Positions 16,680 to 25,400 of a stretch of 64,000 nt of DNA are shown piece after piece; the stretch's first letter is position 1, and each line of letters starts with the position of its first letter. The stretch covers positions 51,222 to 115,221 of the forward strand of contig NZ_JSFK01000032.1 in assembly GCF_000783395.1 (NCBI RefSeq), given 5' to 3'. Origin of the DNA: Pseudomonas chlororaphis. Lineage in GTDB: Bacteria; Pseudomonadota; Gammaproteobacteria; Pseudomonadales; Pseudomonadaceae. The notes below the pieces were generated by a model. That model saw only the letters and a program-made list of their open reading frames with translations. It made no database searches and was not told the DNA's origin. The position numbers and the translations under genes are program-made.

Positions 16680-18968
16680 ATGGCACTGGCCCATTCCCTT
16701 GGATTTCCGCGCATCGGTCGCGACCGCGAACTGAAGAAAGCGCAAGAGGCGTTCTGGAAAGGAGAACTGAACGAGGCAGGCCTGCGTGAAGTCGGTCGCG
16801 AGTTGCGCAAGGCCCACTGGGACTTGCAGAAAAACGCTGGCATCGAATTGCTGCCGGTCGGCGATTTCGCCTGGTACGACCAGGTCCTGACGCACTCGCT
16901 GATGTTCGGTGTGATCCCTGAGCGCTTCCGCCCGCACGATGGCAAAGCCAATCTGCAAACCCTGTTCGCCATGGCCCGTGGCGTCAGCGACAGTTGCTGC
17001 GGCGGTGCGCATGCCCAGGAAATGACCAAGTGGTTCGACACCAACTACCACTATCTGGTCCCGGAATTCAGTGCTGATCAGCAGTTCCAGTTGGGCTGGG
17101 ATCAACTCTTCGAAGAAGTCGAAGAAGCCCGGGCGCTGGGCCACAACATCAAACCGGTGATCATTGGCCCGCTGACTTACCTGTGGCTGGGCAAGGCCAA
17201 AGGTGCCGAGTTCGACAAGCTGGAACTGCTCGATCGCCTGCTTCCACTGTACGGCCAGATATTCGCGCGCCTCGCCGCACAAGGCGTGGAGTGGGTGCAG
17301 ATCGACGAACCGATTCTGGTGCTCGACCTGCCGCAGGAATGGAAGAACGCGTTCGAGCGTGCCTATAACCAGATTCAGCGTGATCCACTGAAGAAACTGC
17401 TCGCGACTTACTTTGGTGGTCTGGAAGAAAACCTTGGTCTGGCGGCGAACCTGCCAGTCGACGGTTTGCACATTGATCTGGTGCGCGCACCGGAGCAGTA
17501 CCCGACCATTCTCGATCGTCTGCCGGCCTACAAAGTGTTGTCTCTGGGCGTGGTCAATGGCCGTAACGTCTGGCGTTGCGATCTGGAAAACGCCTTGGCG
17601 ACGTTGCGCCATGCCCATGAGCGTTTGGGTGATCGCTTGTGGGTGGCGCCGTCCTGCTCGCTGCTGCACAGCCCGGTGGATCTGGGCCGTGAAGACAAGC
17701 TCGATGCCGAGTTGAAAAGCTGGCTGGCCTTCGCTGTGCAGAAATGCGAAGAAGTGGCAATTCTGGCGCATGCCGTCAATGAGCCGGAAGCGCCGAAAGT
17801 GCTGCGTGCCCTGACCGAAAGCCGTTCGGTGCAGGCTGCGCGTGCTGCTTCGCCGCGTATTCACAAACCGGCCGTTCAGGCCCGTGTTGCCGCGATTACG
17901 GCCAAGGACAGCCAGCGTCAATCTCTGTTCGCCAAGCGCATAGCCAAACAGCGCGTCGGACTCGATCTGCCGTTGTTCCCGACCACGACAATCGGTTCGT
18001 TTCCGCAAACCGCGTCGATCCGCCTCGCTCGCCAGTCGTTCAAACAAGGCAAGCTGACCGAAGCCGAATACACCGAAGCCATGCACAGCGAAATTCGCCA
18101 CGCGGTGGAAATCCAGGAACGTCTGGGCCTCGATGTGCTGGTGCACGGTGAAGCCGAGCGCAACGACATGGTCGAATATTTCGCCGAACAACTGGACGGC
18201 TATGTGTTCACCCGTTTCGGCTGGGTACAAAGTTACGGTTCGCGTTGCGTGAAACCGGCAGTGATCTTCGGCGACCTCAGCCGCCCGAAAGCCATGACCG
18301 TGGAGTGGATCCGCTACGCCCAAGGCCTGACCGACAAGGTCATGAAAGGCATGCTGACCGGCCCGGTGACCATGCTGATGTGGTCGTTCCCCCGTGAAGA
18401 CGTGAGCCGCGAAGTGCAGGCCCGGCAACTGGCGCTGGCGATCCGCGACGAAGTGGTCGATCTGGAAGCTGCCGGCATCAAGATCGTGCAGATCGACGAA
18501 GCGGCGTTCCGTGAAGGCCTGCCGTTGCGTCGGGCGCAGTGGCAGCATTATCTGGACTGGGCGACGGAAGTATTCCGCCTGTGCGCCTCGGGTGTGCGCG
18601 ACGAAACGCAGATCCACACGCACATGTGCTACAGCGAGTTCAATGATGTGATCGAGTCCATCGCGGCGATGGATGCCGACGTGATCACCATCGAAACCTC
18701 GCGTTCGGACATGGAGTTGCTGGATGCTTTTGAAGCCTTCGCTTATCCGAATGACATCGGCCCGGGCGTCTACGACATCCACTCGCCACGCATCCCGGAT
18801 GCTTCGGAAATGGCTAATCTGCTGCGCAAGGCTGCCAAGCGTATTCCGGCCGAGCGGTTGTGGGTCAACCCGGACTGCGGTTTGAAAACCCGTGGCTGGC
18901 CGGAGACGGAAGCGGCGCTGGTGCAAATGGTCAACGCCGCACGGCAGCTGCGTAAAGAACTGGCGTAA
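16680..18968 (+). CDS. metE: Cobalamin-independent methionine synthase
   Basis: 762 residues, the usual MetE length, transferring a methyl group from 5-methyltetrahydropteroyl-triglutamate to homocysteine. The N-terminal LGFPRIGRDRELKKA, the GPLTYLWLG and IDEPILVLDLP segments and the C-terminal catalytic domain (TTTIGSFPQT, HGEAERNDMVEYF, GPVTMLMWSFPR, QIDEAAFREGLPL) are present. Zinc ligands are in THMCYSEF and VNPDCGLKTR. GGAG nine bases before the ATG at 16680 fixes the start. It is divergent from the CBS/CGL operon, so methionine and cysteine interconversion genes are clustered. A metR gene, often adjacent, is absent. A repeat pair follows the stop. Confidence 0.97.
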   Translation: MALAHSLGFPRIGRDRELKKAQEAFWKGELNEAGLREVGRELRKAHWDLQKNAGIELLPVGDFAWYDQVLTHSLMFGVIPERFRPHDGKANLQTLFAMARGVSDSCCGGAHAQEMTKWFDTNYHYLVPEFSADQQFQLGWDQLFEEVEEARALGHNIKPVIIGPLTYLWLGKAKGAEFDKLELLDRLLPLYGQIFARLAAQGVEWVQIDEPILVLDLPQEWKNAFERAYNQIQRDPLKKLLATYFGGLEENLGLAANLPVDGLHIDLVRAPEQYPTILDRLPAYKVLSLGVVNGRNVWRCDLENALATLRHAHERLGDRLWVAPSCSLLHSPVDLGREDKLDAELKSWLAFAVQKCEEVAILAHAVNEPEAPKVLRALTESRSVQAARAASPRIHKPAVQARVAAITAKDSQRQSLFAKRIAKQRVGLDLPLFPTTTIGSFPQTASIRLARQSFKQGKLTEAEYTEAMHSEIRHAVEIQERLGLDVLVHGEAERNDMVEYFAEQLDGYVFTRFGWVQSYGSRCVKPAVIFGDLSRPKAMTVEWIRYAQGLTDKVMKGMLTGPVTMLMWSFPREDVSREVQARQLALAIRDEVVDLEAAGIKIVQIDEAAFREGLPLRRAQWQHYLDWATEVFRLCASGVRDETQIHTHMCYSEFNDVIESIAAMDADVITIETSRSDMELLDAFEAFAYPNDIGPGVYDIHSPRIPDASEMANLLRKAAKRIPAERLWVNPDCGLKTRGWPETEAALVQMVNAARQLRKELA

Positions 18969-18995
18969 CGCTCAACCTGCATGAAGTACAAAACC

Positions 18996-19085
18996 TGTGG
19001 GAGCGAGCCTGCTCGCGAAAGCGTCCTGTCAGCCAACATCATTGTTGGAAGATCTGCCGCCTTCGCGAGCAGGCTCGCTCCCACA
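18996..19085. repeat. REP family 1 inverted pair
   Basis: Complete pair of tgtgggagcgagcctgctcg arms between metE and the GNAT gene. Confidence 0.9.
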
Positions 19086-19175
19086 GGGTATTGCGTAAGT
19101 CAGGCGATTTTGGATGGCCTCGAGTGACCCGCAATTGTTAATGTGTCCAGCCGCAGTCCAGGTGTTTGCCGCTAC

Positions 19176-19727
19176 ATGATTGATCAACCCGTTATCCAGG
19201 CTGTTTCCGACGCCGACATTCCTGAAGTTCTTGATTTTGTACTAAAGGCCCGTGCCGAGCTTTTCCCCAAGCTCAGCGCGACCGGTATGCCTGATGATCT
19301 GGCGCGTTTTGCCGAGGTTTATCTACGTGGGGCAGGGTGCTTTCTGATCGCTCGTCACGAAGGGCAGATTGTCGCCTCAATCGGCTATCTCCCTTACGAC
19401 CGACGTTTCCCGCACTTGCCCTATCCGGACCTTAAAGTGGTGGAAATCGTCCGTCTGTTCGTCGTGCCTTCACAACGGCGTTCCGGGTTGGCCGGCACGT
19501 TGTACCGATCACTCAAAGAGCTGGCGCTTGCCGACGGGGTCGAGGTGATCTACCTGCACACCCATCCGTTTCTGCCGGGCGCCATCGAGTTCTGGCAACG
19601 CCAAGGCTTCGACATTATCGATGTCGACGCTGACCCGGTCTGGCAGACGACGCACATGCATGCCGTTATGAGTGAAATCGAAGAATCTGCGCCCCATCAA
19701 ACGGGTCCGTCAGGTAATGCGCCCTGA
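19176..19727 (+). CDS. GNAT-family N-acetyltransferase
   Basis: 183 residues. The acetyl-CoA-binding core is visible as VVEIVRLFVVPSQRRSGLAGTLYRSLKELA (motif A with R/Q-x-x-G-x-G/A variant QRRSGLA, residues 88-118), followed by a later strand and helix YLHTHPFLPGAIEFWQRQGF. The substrate is unknown. The ribosome-binding site is poor; the start at 19176 is chosen because the protein aligns with the family from MIDQPVIQAV. A GTG start at 19143 is possible. Its 3' end overlaps the convergent ABC ATPase gene by about 60 bp. Confidence 0.82.
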   Translation: MIDQPVIQAVSDADIPEVLDFVLKARAELFPKLSATGMPDDLARFAEVYLRGAGCFLIARHEGQIVASIGYLPYDRRFPHLPYPDLKVVEIVRLFVVPSQRRSGLAGTLYRSLKELALADGVEVIYLHTHPFLPGAIEFWQRQGFDIIDVDADPVWQTTHMHAVMSEIEESAPHQTGPSGNAP

Positions 19728-20403
19728 CCCCGAAAGTGTCTTGTAACCGCTGCGGTGTCAGCACTTCCAACGGCCCGCCCAACGCCACCAGCCGCCCGCG
19801 CTCCAGCACCGCCAGACGATCACACTTCAACGCCTGATTAAGATCATGCAACGCGATCAGCGTGGTCACCGGCAACGCCTGTACCACGTTGAGAATGGTC
19901 AGTTGATGCTGAATGTCGAGGTGATTGGCCGGCTCGTCCAGCAACAGGATTTGCGGTCGCTGCGCCAGTGCCCGAGCGATATGCACTCGCTGCCGCTCAC
20001 CACCCGACAGGCTGCGCCAAAGACGCGTGCGCAGGTGCATGGCGTCTACATCGGTGAGCGCCTGCTGGACGATGGCGTCGTCTGCCTGCGACCACGGTTG
20101 CAGCGCCGACAGCCAGGGTGTGCGCCCCAGCGCCACAGCGTCGAACACGCGAATGCCGTCATCAGTGTCGGCCTGTTGTTCAACGACCGCGAGTTTTTGC
20201 GCAATGCTGCGCCGGGCCATTTTGCCCAAGCGCTGACCTTCAAGCAGCACCTCGCCAGCGCTCGGTTCGCGCAACCCGGCCAGCAGTTTCAGCAGGGTGG
20301 ATTTCCCCGAACCGTTCGGCCCGACGATGCCCAGGGTTTCGCCGCGCTGAACCTCAAGACTCACACCGTTGAGCAATTCGGCGCCGCGCACCTTGAAGGT
20401 CAA
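19666..20403 (-). CDS. ABC transporter ATPase (FecE/BtuD/HmuV type)
   Basis: 245 residues with Walker A GPNGSGKST, Q-loop VVEQQ, signature LSGGERQRVHIARAL and Walker B ILLLDEP followed by ANHLDIQHQ, typical of siderophore/haem/B12 importer ATPases. No ATG exists in frame near the expected N-terminus. TTG at 20403 gives a protein missing the first strand, while reading back through an in-frame CTG at 20416-20418 adds the expected LSCSG segment and overlaps the permease stop. The true start is therefore probably non-ATG and translationally coupled to the permease. It is the third gene of the riboswitch-controlled importer operon. Confidence 0.88.
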   Translation of the reverse strand: MTFKVRGAELLNGVSLEVQRGETLGIVGPNGSGKSTLLKLLAGLREPSAGEVLLEGQRLGKMARRSIAQKLAVVEQQADTDDGIRVFDAVALGRTPWLSALQPWSQADDAIVQQALTDVDAMHLRTRLWRSLSGGERQRVHIARALAQRPQILLLDEPANHLDIQHQLTILNVVQALPVTTLIALHDLNQALKCDRLAVLERGRLVALGGPLEVLTPQRLQDTFGVRAHYLTDPFDGAQILRFHS

Positions 20404-20414
20404 CCCGGAACAAC

Positions 20415-21443
20415 TCAGAACACTGCTCGTCGCGCCGATCTCCGACCCACCAGAATCAAGGCAAACACCGGCGCCCCGACCAGTGCGGTAATCACCCCGA
20501 CCGGAATTACCTGGCCCTTGATCAACGTGCGCGACAACACATCAGCAGCAATCAAAAACACCGCGCCGCCCAACGCACTGGCCGGCAGCAGTCGTGCATG
20601 CCCGGTGCCAAGCAACAGACGCGCGGCGTGGGGAATCACCAGCCCGACAAAACCGATCGAACCGACAATCGACACCATCACCGCCGTCACCAGCGCCGCG
20701 CAGCCAATCAGCAGAATCTGCACGCGCCGCACCGGAATGCCGAGGGATGCCGCCGAATCCGCGCCAAAGGTAAACGCATCCAGCGCCCGCCGATGCCACA
20801 GGCACACGACCAGTCCCAGCACGGCAACCGGCACTGCCAGCCACACCGATGGCCAGCGCACGCCGCCAAGATTGCCCAGCAGCCAGAACATGATCCCGCG
20901 TGCCTGCTCGGAGCTGGCCGAACGGGTAATCAGAAACGCCGTCAACGCGTTGAACAGCTGCGAACCGGCGATCCCTGCGAGAATGATTTGCCCGGTGCCG
21001 CTGGCCGAACCGCTGACTCTCGCCAGCAGAATGACCAGCACGAACGCTGTGACCGCGCCGGCGAAGGCACCGACTGACAGCGAGATCAGCCCGGCGCCTA
21101 CTCCGAGCAGCGCCACCATCACCGCGCCAGTCGAAGCGCCGGCAGAAATCCCCAGCAGATACGGATCGGCCAACGGGTTGCGCAGCAGCGACTGCAAAAT
21201 CACCCCGCACGTCGCCAGACCGGCACCGCACGCGGCTGCGACCAGCGCGCGGGTCAGGCGGTAGTTCCAGACGATGCCTTCGTCGATCGGGTCGAGCGCG
21301 TAACCGGCGTTCCACAATTTGTTCGCCAGCACTTGCAATACCACGCCCGGCTCAATCGAGGTTTCACCGATGGCCACGCCGGCGATCACTGCAATCAACA
21401 GTGTCGCCAAGGCCAGCAACGTGCGGATCAGGCTGGCACTCAT
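20415..21443 (-). CDS. FecCD/BtuC-family ABC permease
   Basis: 342-residue inner-membrane permease with about ten helices. Conserved FecCD segments are visible: LATCGVILQSLLRNPLADPYLLGISAGAS near residue 77, GQIILAGIAGSQLFNAL, and the C-terminal GSIGFVGLVIPHAARLLLG that contacts the ATPase. It overlaps the binding-protein gene by 4 bp (ATGA) and is followed by the ATPase gene. As the operon sits under a cobalamin riboswitch, B12 or another corrinoid is the likely substrate, though Fec-type sequence alone would also allow a ferric siderophore. Confidence 0.92.
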   Translation of the reverse strand: MSASLIRTLLALATLLIAVIAGVAIGETSIEPGVVLQVLANKLWNAGYALDPIDEGIVWNYRLTRALVAAACGAGLATCGVILQSLLRNPLADPYLLGISAGASTGAVMVALLGVGAGLISLSVGAFAGAVTAFVLVILLARVSGSASGTGQIILAGIAGSQLFNALTAFLITRSASSEQARGIMFWLLGNLGGVRWPSVWLAVPVAVLGLVVCLWHRRALDAFTFGADSAASLGIPVRRVQILLIGCAALVTAVMVSIVGSIGFVGLVIPHAARLLLGTGHARLLPASALGGAVFLIAADVLSRTLIKGQVIPVGVITALVGAPVFALILVGRRSARRAVF

Positions 21444-22453
21444 TGCGACAGGTCATAGCCGTTGATGGCCGTGGCCAGTTGCTCGATGCCATCGAACATG
21501 CGCAGGCTGGCCTGCATGGCCATGGCGTCGAGAATGATGATGCGGTTGTGTTTCACCGCGTCCATATTGCGCGTCACCGGGTCGCTGCGCAGGAAGGCGA
21601 GTTTCTTTTCATAGTCGTCGGCAGGGAAGCGACGACGGTCCATGCGCGCAATCACAAGGAAAGTCGGGTTGGCCTTGGCGATGGTTTCCCAGCCGACCGT
21701 TGGCCACTCTTCATCCGACTCCACCACGTTGCGCACGCCGAGGGTGCTGAGCATGAAATCGGGAATGCCTTTGTGCCCGGCCACAAATGGCTCGATGTCC
21801 ATTTGTGCGCTGGAGAACCACACCACTGCGCTGGCGTCCTTCAGTTGTTTACCTTGGGCGGTGGCAATCGATTTGGCGAGGCTGGCCTTGAGTTGATCAT
21901 TGAGTTGCTGGCCACGATCCTGGACATCGAAGATTTGCGCCAGTTGGCTCACGCTCTTGTAAATCGTGTCGATACGAAACGGTGCGAGCCGCGTGCCGTC
22001 GGCGCCGACGAGGTTGTCCTTGGCTTCGCAATCGGAAGGCAGCAGGTACGTCGGAATCTTCAGCTCATGAAACTGCTCGCGGGTGCCCACGGCGCCTTGC
22101 GGGCCGACCATCCATTCCAGCTCCACGGCGACCAGTTCCGGGCGCTTGCCGATCACCGATTCAAAGCTCGGCTCGTTGTCGGCCAGACGCTCGATCTTGT
22201 CATTCTGCGCCTTGTATATATCCAGCACGTTGTTGAACCACAGCGAAGTGCCGACGACTTTCTCGCCCAGGCCCATGGCGTAGAGCATTTCCGTGCCGGC
22301 CTGGCCGATGGTCACCGTGCGCGTTGGTGCGTGCTGGAAGGTCAGGGTGCTGCCGCAGTTGTCGATCGTCAGCGGATACGCAGTCGGGGCCGCCTGCGCC
22401 ATGGCGCAAAGGCTCAGGCCGGTGATGAGGGGGGCGATGCGAGGCAGCAGCAT
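21440..22453 (-). CDS. Periplasmic binding protein of the B12-riboswitch-controlled importer
   Basis: 337 residues: a signal peptide of about 21 residues (ending AQAAPTA), then a class III (FecB/BtuF/TroA-like) binding fold opening with YPLTIDNCGSTLTFQHAPTRTVTIGQAGTEMLYAMGLGEKVVGTS. There is no lipobox, so it is a soluble periplasmic protein. It is the first gene of the operon, with GGAGA before the start and a cobalamin riboswitch about 150 bp upstream. It is annotated as BtuF-like by regulation only; the sequence is equally typical of iron-siderophore binding proteins, and at 337 residues it is longer than E. coli BtuF. Confidence 0.88.
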   Translation of the reverse strand: MLLPRIAPLITGLSLCAMAQAAPTAYPLTIDNCGSTLTFQHAPTRTVTIGQAGTEMLYAMGLGEKVVGTSLWFNNVLDIYKAQNDKIERLADNEPSFESVIGKRPELVAVELEWMVGPQGAVGTREQFHELKIPTYLLPSDCEAKDNLVGADGTRLAPFRIDTIYKSVSQLAQIFDVQDRGQQLNDQLKASLAKSIATAQGKQLKDASAVVWFSSAQMDIEPFVAGHKGIPDFMLSTLGVRNVVESDEEWPTVGWETIAKANPTFLVIARMDRRRFPADDYEKKLAFLRSDPVTRNMDAVKHNRIIILDAMAMQASLRMFDGIEQLATAINGYDLSQ

Positions 22454-22604
22454 GGGGCAGTCTCCAAGGGAACCGTACGGGGAGCGGGAGAGTACGGTCT
22501 GGAAACACACCATCGAACGCGGTCAGGAAAACAGCGCAAGGCCGGGCATCAAACGAAGACGCGCGCGGCACGATGTCCTTCCCGGACACCCCGCCGGTTA
22601 GTAG

Positions 22605-22785
22605 TCACTGTGCCGGCAGGTCTCCTGACTGATGCGTCATCGCCTGGCTCCGGCCTTCCCGGGGTTCACCCAGTGGCAGTCGTGGAGCAGGCTCGGCACC
22701 TACAGTTGCGGGGGCAGTTCCGATCAATGCTGTGCAAGCACCTCGGATTCCCTGTTAGTCCCGTTCGGGAACCAGCGGCGGCATG
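22605..22785 (-). promoter_or_regulatory. Cobalamin (B12) riboswitch
   Basis: On the minus strand the order of conserved blocks is complete: GGTTCCC...GGGAC hairpin, AACAGGGAATCC, GAACTGCCCCCGCAACTGT, GCCACTGGG, CCGGGAAGGCC and GTCAGGAGACCTGCCGG. It ends about 150 bp before the binding-protein start. By the family rule, adenosylcobalamin binding would repress the importer operon. Confidence 0.95.
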
Positions 22786-22833
22786 GTAGTCGATCGCGCC
22801 GCTGAAGGGGAGACGAATCTGTCGTGGCGAGGA

Positions 22834-23769
22834 TCAGTGCTGGCTCATCAAACTGTGCAACACGCCCAAACGCAGGCCCGGTTCGGAGGGCAGCATTTGC
22901 GCAATGCCGAACACTTTGAACGCCGCCAGCATCAACACCAGCCCACCAGGCAGAATGCTTTGACGATGCGCTTGCAGACCGGCGAGCTTGAGCTGTTGCA
23001 CGTTGTTCACTTTCAGCAGAAGTAACGACAGGCGCAACAGTCCACCGTAGGTGATGCCGTCCTGACCGTAGTCGTTGAGGTGATTGGCCTTGAGCACTTT
23101 GGCAAGCATGCGTGCGGTACCGGAAGAGCCGATGGTTTGCTGCCAGCCCTGAGCACGATAGCGTCGGGCAACCTTTTCAAACTGCAGGATGGCGAAGCGT
23201 TCGGCCTCCTGTAGCGCGCCGGCAGACACATCGCCGCCGCGAAAGAAGCGCGTGCTCAAGGTGCCGCTGCCGATGGCGATGCTTTCAGTGAGCAACGGTT
23301 GTGAACCCTGGCCGAGAATCAGCTCGGTGGAACCGCCACCGATGTCGACCACCAGGCGCATGTCTGCGGCGCTCGGCAAGGCGTGGGTCACGCCGGCATA
23401 GACCAGCCGCGCCTCTTCATGGCCGCAGATGACATCGATGGGAAAGCCCAGATGCCGTTCGGCACTGGCCAGAAACAGTTGCGCGTTGTCGGCCTCGCGT
23501 ACGGCGCTGGTCGCCACCGCACGAACCCGGCCAGCCTCGAAACCGCGCAGCTTCTTGCCGAATCGCGCCAATGCCTGCCAGCCGCGATCCAGTGCCAGTG
23601 CATCCAGCGCACCGCCATCAAAGCCTTCGGCAAGCCGCACCGGTTCTCGCAGGGTTTTCACTTCCTGAATCTGCAAGCCCTTTCGACAGCGCACCGATTG
23701 GCCGATCATCAGGCGAAAGGCATTCGAACCCAGGTCGATGGCGGCAAACAGCGAGGCGTCGTCTTTCAT
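22834..23769 (-). CDS. Short Ppx/GppA-family phosphatase
   Basis: 311 residues of the ASKHA-fold Ppx/GppA family, with phosphate loops AIDLGSNAFRLMIGQ at the N-terminus and VVDIGGGSTELILGQ near residue 140. E. coli Ppx and GppA are about 500 residues. This protein keeps only the two N-terminal lobes and lacks the C-terminal helical/HD-like domain, a form known in several bacteria that hydrolyses polyphosphate or pppGpp. It is transcribed toward the riboswitch operon. A perfect Pho box lies 112 bp upstream of its start but points the other way, so phosphate control is uncertain. Confidence 0.88.
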   Translation of the reverse strand: MKDDASLFAAIDLGSNAFRLMIGQSVRCRKGLQIQEVKTLREPVRLAEGFDGGALDALALDRGWQALARFGKKLRGFEAGRVRAVATSAVREADNAQLFLASAERHLGFPIDVICGHEEARLVYAGVTHALPSAADMRLVVDIGGGSTELILGQGSQPLLTESIAIGSGTLSTRFFRGGDVSAGALQEAERFAILQFEKVARRYRAQGWQQTIGSSGTARMLAKVLKANHLNDYGQDGITYGGLLRLSLLLLKVNNVQQLKLAGLQAHRQSILPGGLVLMLAAFKVFGIAQMLPSEPGLRLGVLHSLMSQH

Positions 23770-23880
23770 GGGAATCCTTGCAAAGCACCCGTCGGGAGGC
23801 GCGAGACGGTTTGCGAGGATTCTGCCGTGATCTTGATGACATCCTGATGACGGGGCAGGGGCGGTTCAATGAATTTGCGA

Positions 23881-23898
23881 CTGTCATGACACTGTCAT
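23881..23898 (+). promoter_or_regulatory. Perfect Pho box (PhoB site)
   Basis: CTGTCAT-GACA-CTGTCAT: two exact 7-bp half-sites in direct repeat. A -10-like TATGCT (23910-23915) follows at the normal distance on the plus strand. Confidence 0.85.
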
Positions 23899-23948
23899 TA
23901 TCCGGCGTCTATGCTGAGGCCAATACATCGCGTGTTCTTAAAGTTTTT

Positions 23949-23974
23949 GCTGCCGAATTTGGCAGCTTTTTTTT
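23949..23974 (+). terminator. Strong rho-independent terminator after the Pho promoter
   Basis: GCTGCC-GAATTT-GGCAGC followed by eight T. It lies only about 55 bp after the expected start of the Pho-box transcript. Confidence 0.85.
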
Positions 23975-24001
23975 GCCCGCGATTTGGTAATGCAGCGAAC
24001 T

Positions 24002-24104
24002 GATCGTTCCCACGCTCCGCGTGGTAATGCCTCTAGGGACGCTCCGCGTCCAGTGACGCGGAGCGTCACGGGCTGCATTCCCACGCAGGAGCGTGGGAAC
24101 GATC
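24002..24104. repeat. Repeat family 3 (GATCGTTCCCACGC type)
   Basis: Long imperfect inverted repeat with arms gatcgttcccacgctccgcg and complement, ending exactly in gatc on both sides. It fills the space between the Pho-linked terminator and the ParD-like gene. Confidence 0.9.
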
Positions 24105-24178
24105 AGCGTGTGTGTTTGCAATTTTGGTGGATGCTTGGCTAATATACGATCCATATACACATCGTATCGGATTCATAT

Positions 24179-24406
24179 ATGGGCATCGTAAAGATTTCAG
24201 AGGACATGCACGAGAACCTGCGCATCTCCAGCAATGCGCTCAGCCGCTCGATCAACGCGCAGGCCGAGCACTGGATGCGCATCGGCATGCTCGCCGAACT
24301 GCACCCCAACCTCGACCACAGCGCCATTTGCCGCTTGCTGATCCGCGCCGAACAGAACGGCGGGCTGGATCTGCAACAACTGACTCAGGAAGCCGTCAGC
24401 GCATGA
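24179..24406 (+). CDS. ParD-like antitoxin-family protein
   Basis: 75 residues, MGIVKISEDMHENLRISSNA..., matching the ParD-like family: a ribbon-helix-helix-type N-terminus (VKISEDMHENLR) and a helical segment with RSINAQAEHWMRIGMLAELHPN. No ParE toxin follows. Its stop overlaps the start of a type I methionine aminopeptidase gene by 4 bp (ATGA), so the two are translationally coupled. This pairing replaces toxin-antitoxin logic with an unknown one: the protein may be a DNA-binding autoregulator of the map gene. That role is inference. Confidence 0.8.
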   Translation: MGIVKISEDMHENLRISSNALSRSINAQAEHWMRIGMLAELHPNLDHSAICRLLIRAEQNGGLDLQQLTQEAVSA

Positions 24407-25194
24407 GAAACCAGATCAAGATCAACACCCCGGCCGACATCGCGCAATCGCGTGCTGCCGGCAAACTCGCCGCCGAGGTACTGGCAATGCTGGTGCCCCA
24501 CGTCAAGGCGGGCGTCACCACTGATCAGCTCGACAAACTGTGCAACGACTACATCGTCAACGTGCAGAAAGCGGTGCCGGCCAACGTCGGTTATCACGGT
24601 TTTCCGAAAACCGTCTGCGCCTCGGTCAACGATGTGGTCTGCCACGGCATCCCGTCGGGTACACTGCTGAAGGATGGCGATATCGTCAATCTCGATATCG
24701 CGGTGATCAAGGACGGCTGGTTCGGTGATACCAGCCGCATGTACGTGGTCGGCGAGGCGACACCTGAGGCGCAGCATCTGATCAAGACCACTTATGACGC
24801 CATGTGCGCGGGTATTCGTGTGGTGAAACCGGGCGCCACCTTGGGCGATATCGGCCACGCGATCCAGACGTTGGCGGAGAAGGAAGGCTTCAGCGTGGTG
24901 CGCGAGTATTGCGGACACGGGATCGGCAAGGTTTATCACGATGAGCCGCAGATTCTGCATTACGGCTTTCCCAATCAGGGCATGAAGCTCAAGGCCGGGA
25001 TGATTTTTACCGTGGAGCCGATGCTCAATGCCGGCAAGCGTCATGTGAAAAACATGCCCGATGGCTGGACGGTACTGACCAAGGATGGCTCGTTGTCGGC
25101 GCAGTGGGAGCATATGGTGGCGGTGACGGAGACCGGCTTCGAAATTCTCACCGCCTGGCCGGATGAAATCGAAGGCTATTCCCCGATCACCTAA
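24403..25194 (+). CDS. map: Type I methionine aminopeptidase (second-copy type)
   Basis: 263 residues. All five metal ligands are in typical context: Asp in NLDIAVIKDGWFGDTSRMY (two), His in GHGIGKVYHDEP, Glu in FTVEPMLN and Glu in QWEHMVAVT; the substrate-pocket HGF (YHGFPKTVC) is present. The enzyme removes initiator methionine. The start at 24403 overlaps the ParD-like gene's stop. It is not next to rpsB, where the housekeeping map usually lies, so it is probably an additional, conditionally expressed copy. A longer upstream reading through the ParD-like gene is spurious. Confidence 0.93.
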   Translation: MRNQIKINTPADIAQSRAAGKLAAEVLAMLVPHVKAGVTTDQLDKLCNDYIVNVQKAVPANVGYHGFPKTVCASVNDVVCHGIPSGTLLKDGDIVNLDIAVIKDGWFGDTSRMYVVGEATPEAQHLIKTTYDAMCAGIRVVKPGATLGDIGHAIQTLAEKEGFSVVREYCGHGIGKVYHDEPQILHYGFPNQGMKLKAGMIFTVEPMLNAGKRHVKNMPDGWTVLTKDGSLSAQWEHMVAVTETGFEILTAWPDEIEGYSPIT

Positions 25195-25209
25195 ACACCA
25201 TAAACCCTC

Positions 25210-25299
25210 TGTGGGAGCAAGTTTGCTCGCGAAGAGGCCGTGTCAGTCAACATCAACATTGAATGACACAGCGCATTCGCGAGCAGGCTCGCTCCCACA
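25210..25299. repeat. REP family 1 inverted pair
   Basis: Left arm slightly diverged (tgtgggagcaagtttgctcg), right arm canonical. Followed 15 bp later by a family 2 element. Confidence 0.88.
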
Positions 25300-25314
25300 G
25301 TTGGAATGCACTCC

Positions 25315-25398
25315 TGTAGGAGCTGTCGAGTGAAACGAGTGCGATCTTTTGATCTTGTTTTGAAGCAAGATCAAAAGATCGCAGCCTGCAGCAGCTCA
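25315..25398. repeat. Repeat family 2, right end decayed
   Basis: tgtaggagctgtcgag...gatcttttgatc with complement, but the closing cctaca is lost next to the hydrolase stop codon. Confidence 0.82.
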
Positions 25399-25400
25399 GG

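Noticed and set aside
16578..18926. 782-codon minus-strand frame
   Set aside because: Antisense to metE, which has all catalytic motifs; the antisense product is Gln/His/Arg/Phe-rich with no domain.
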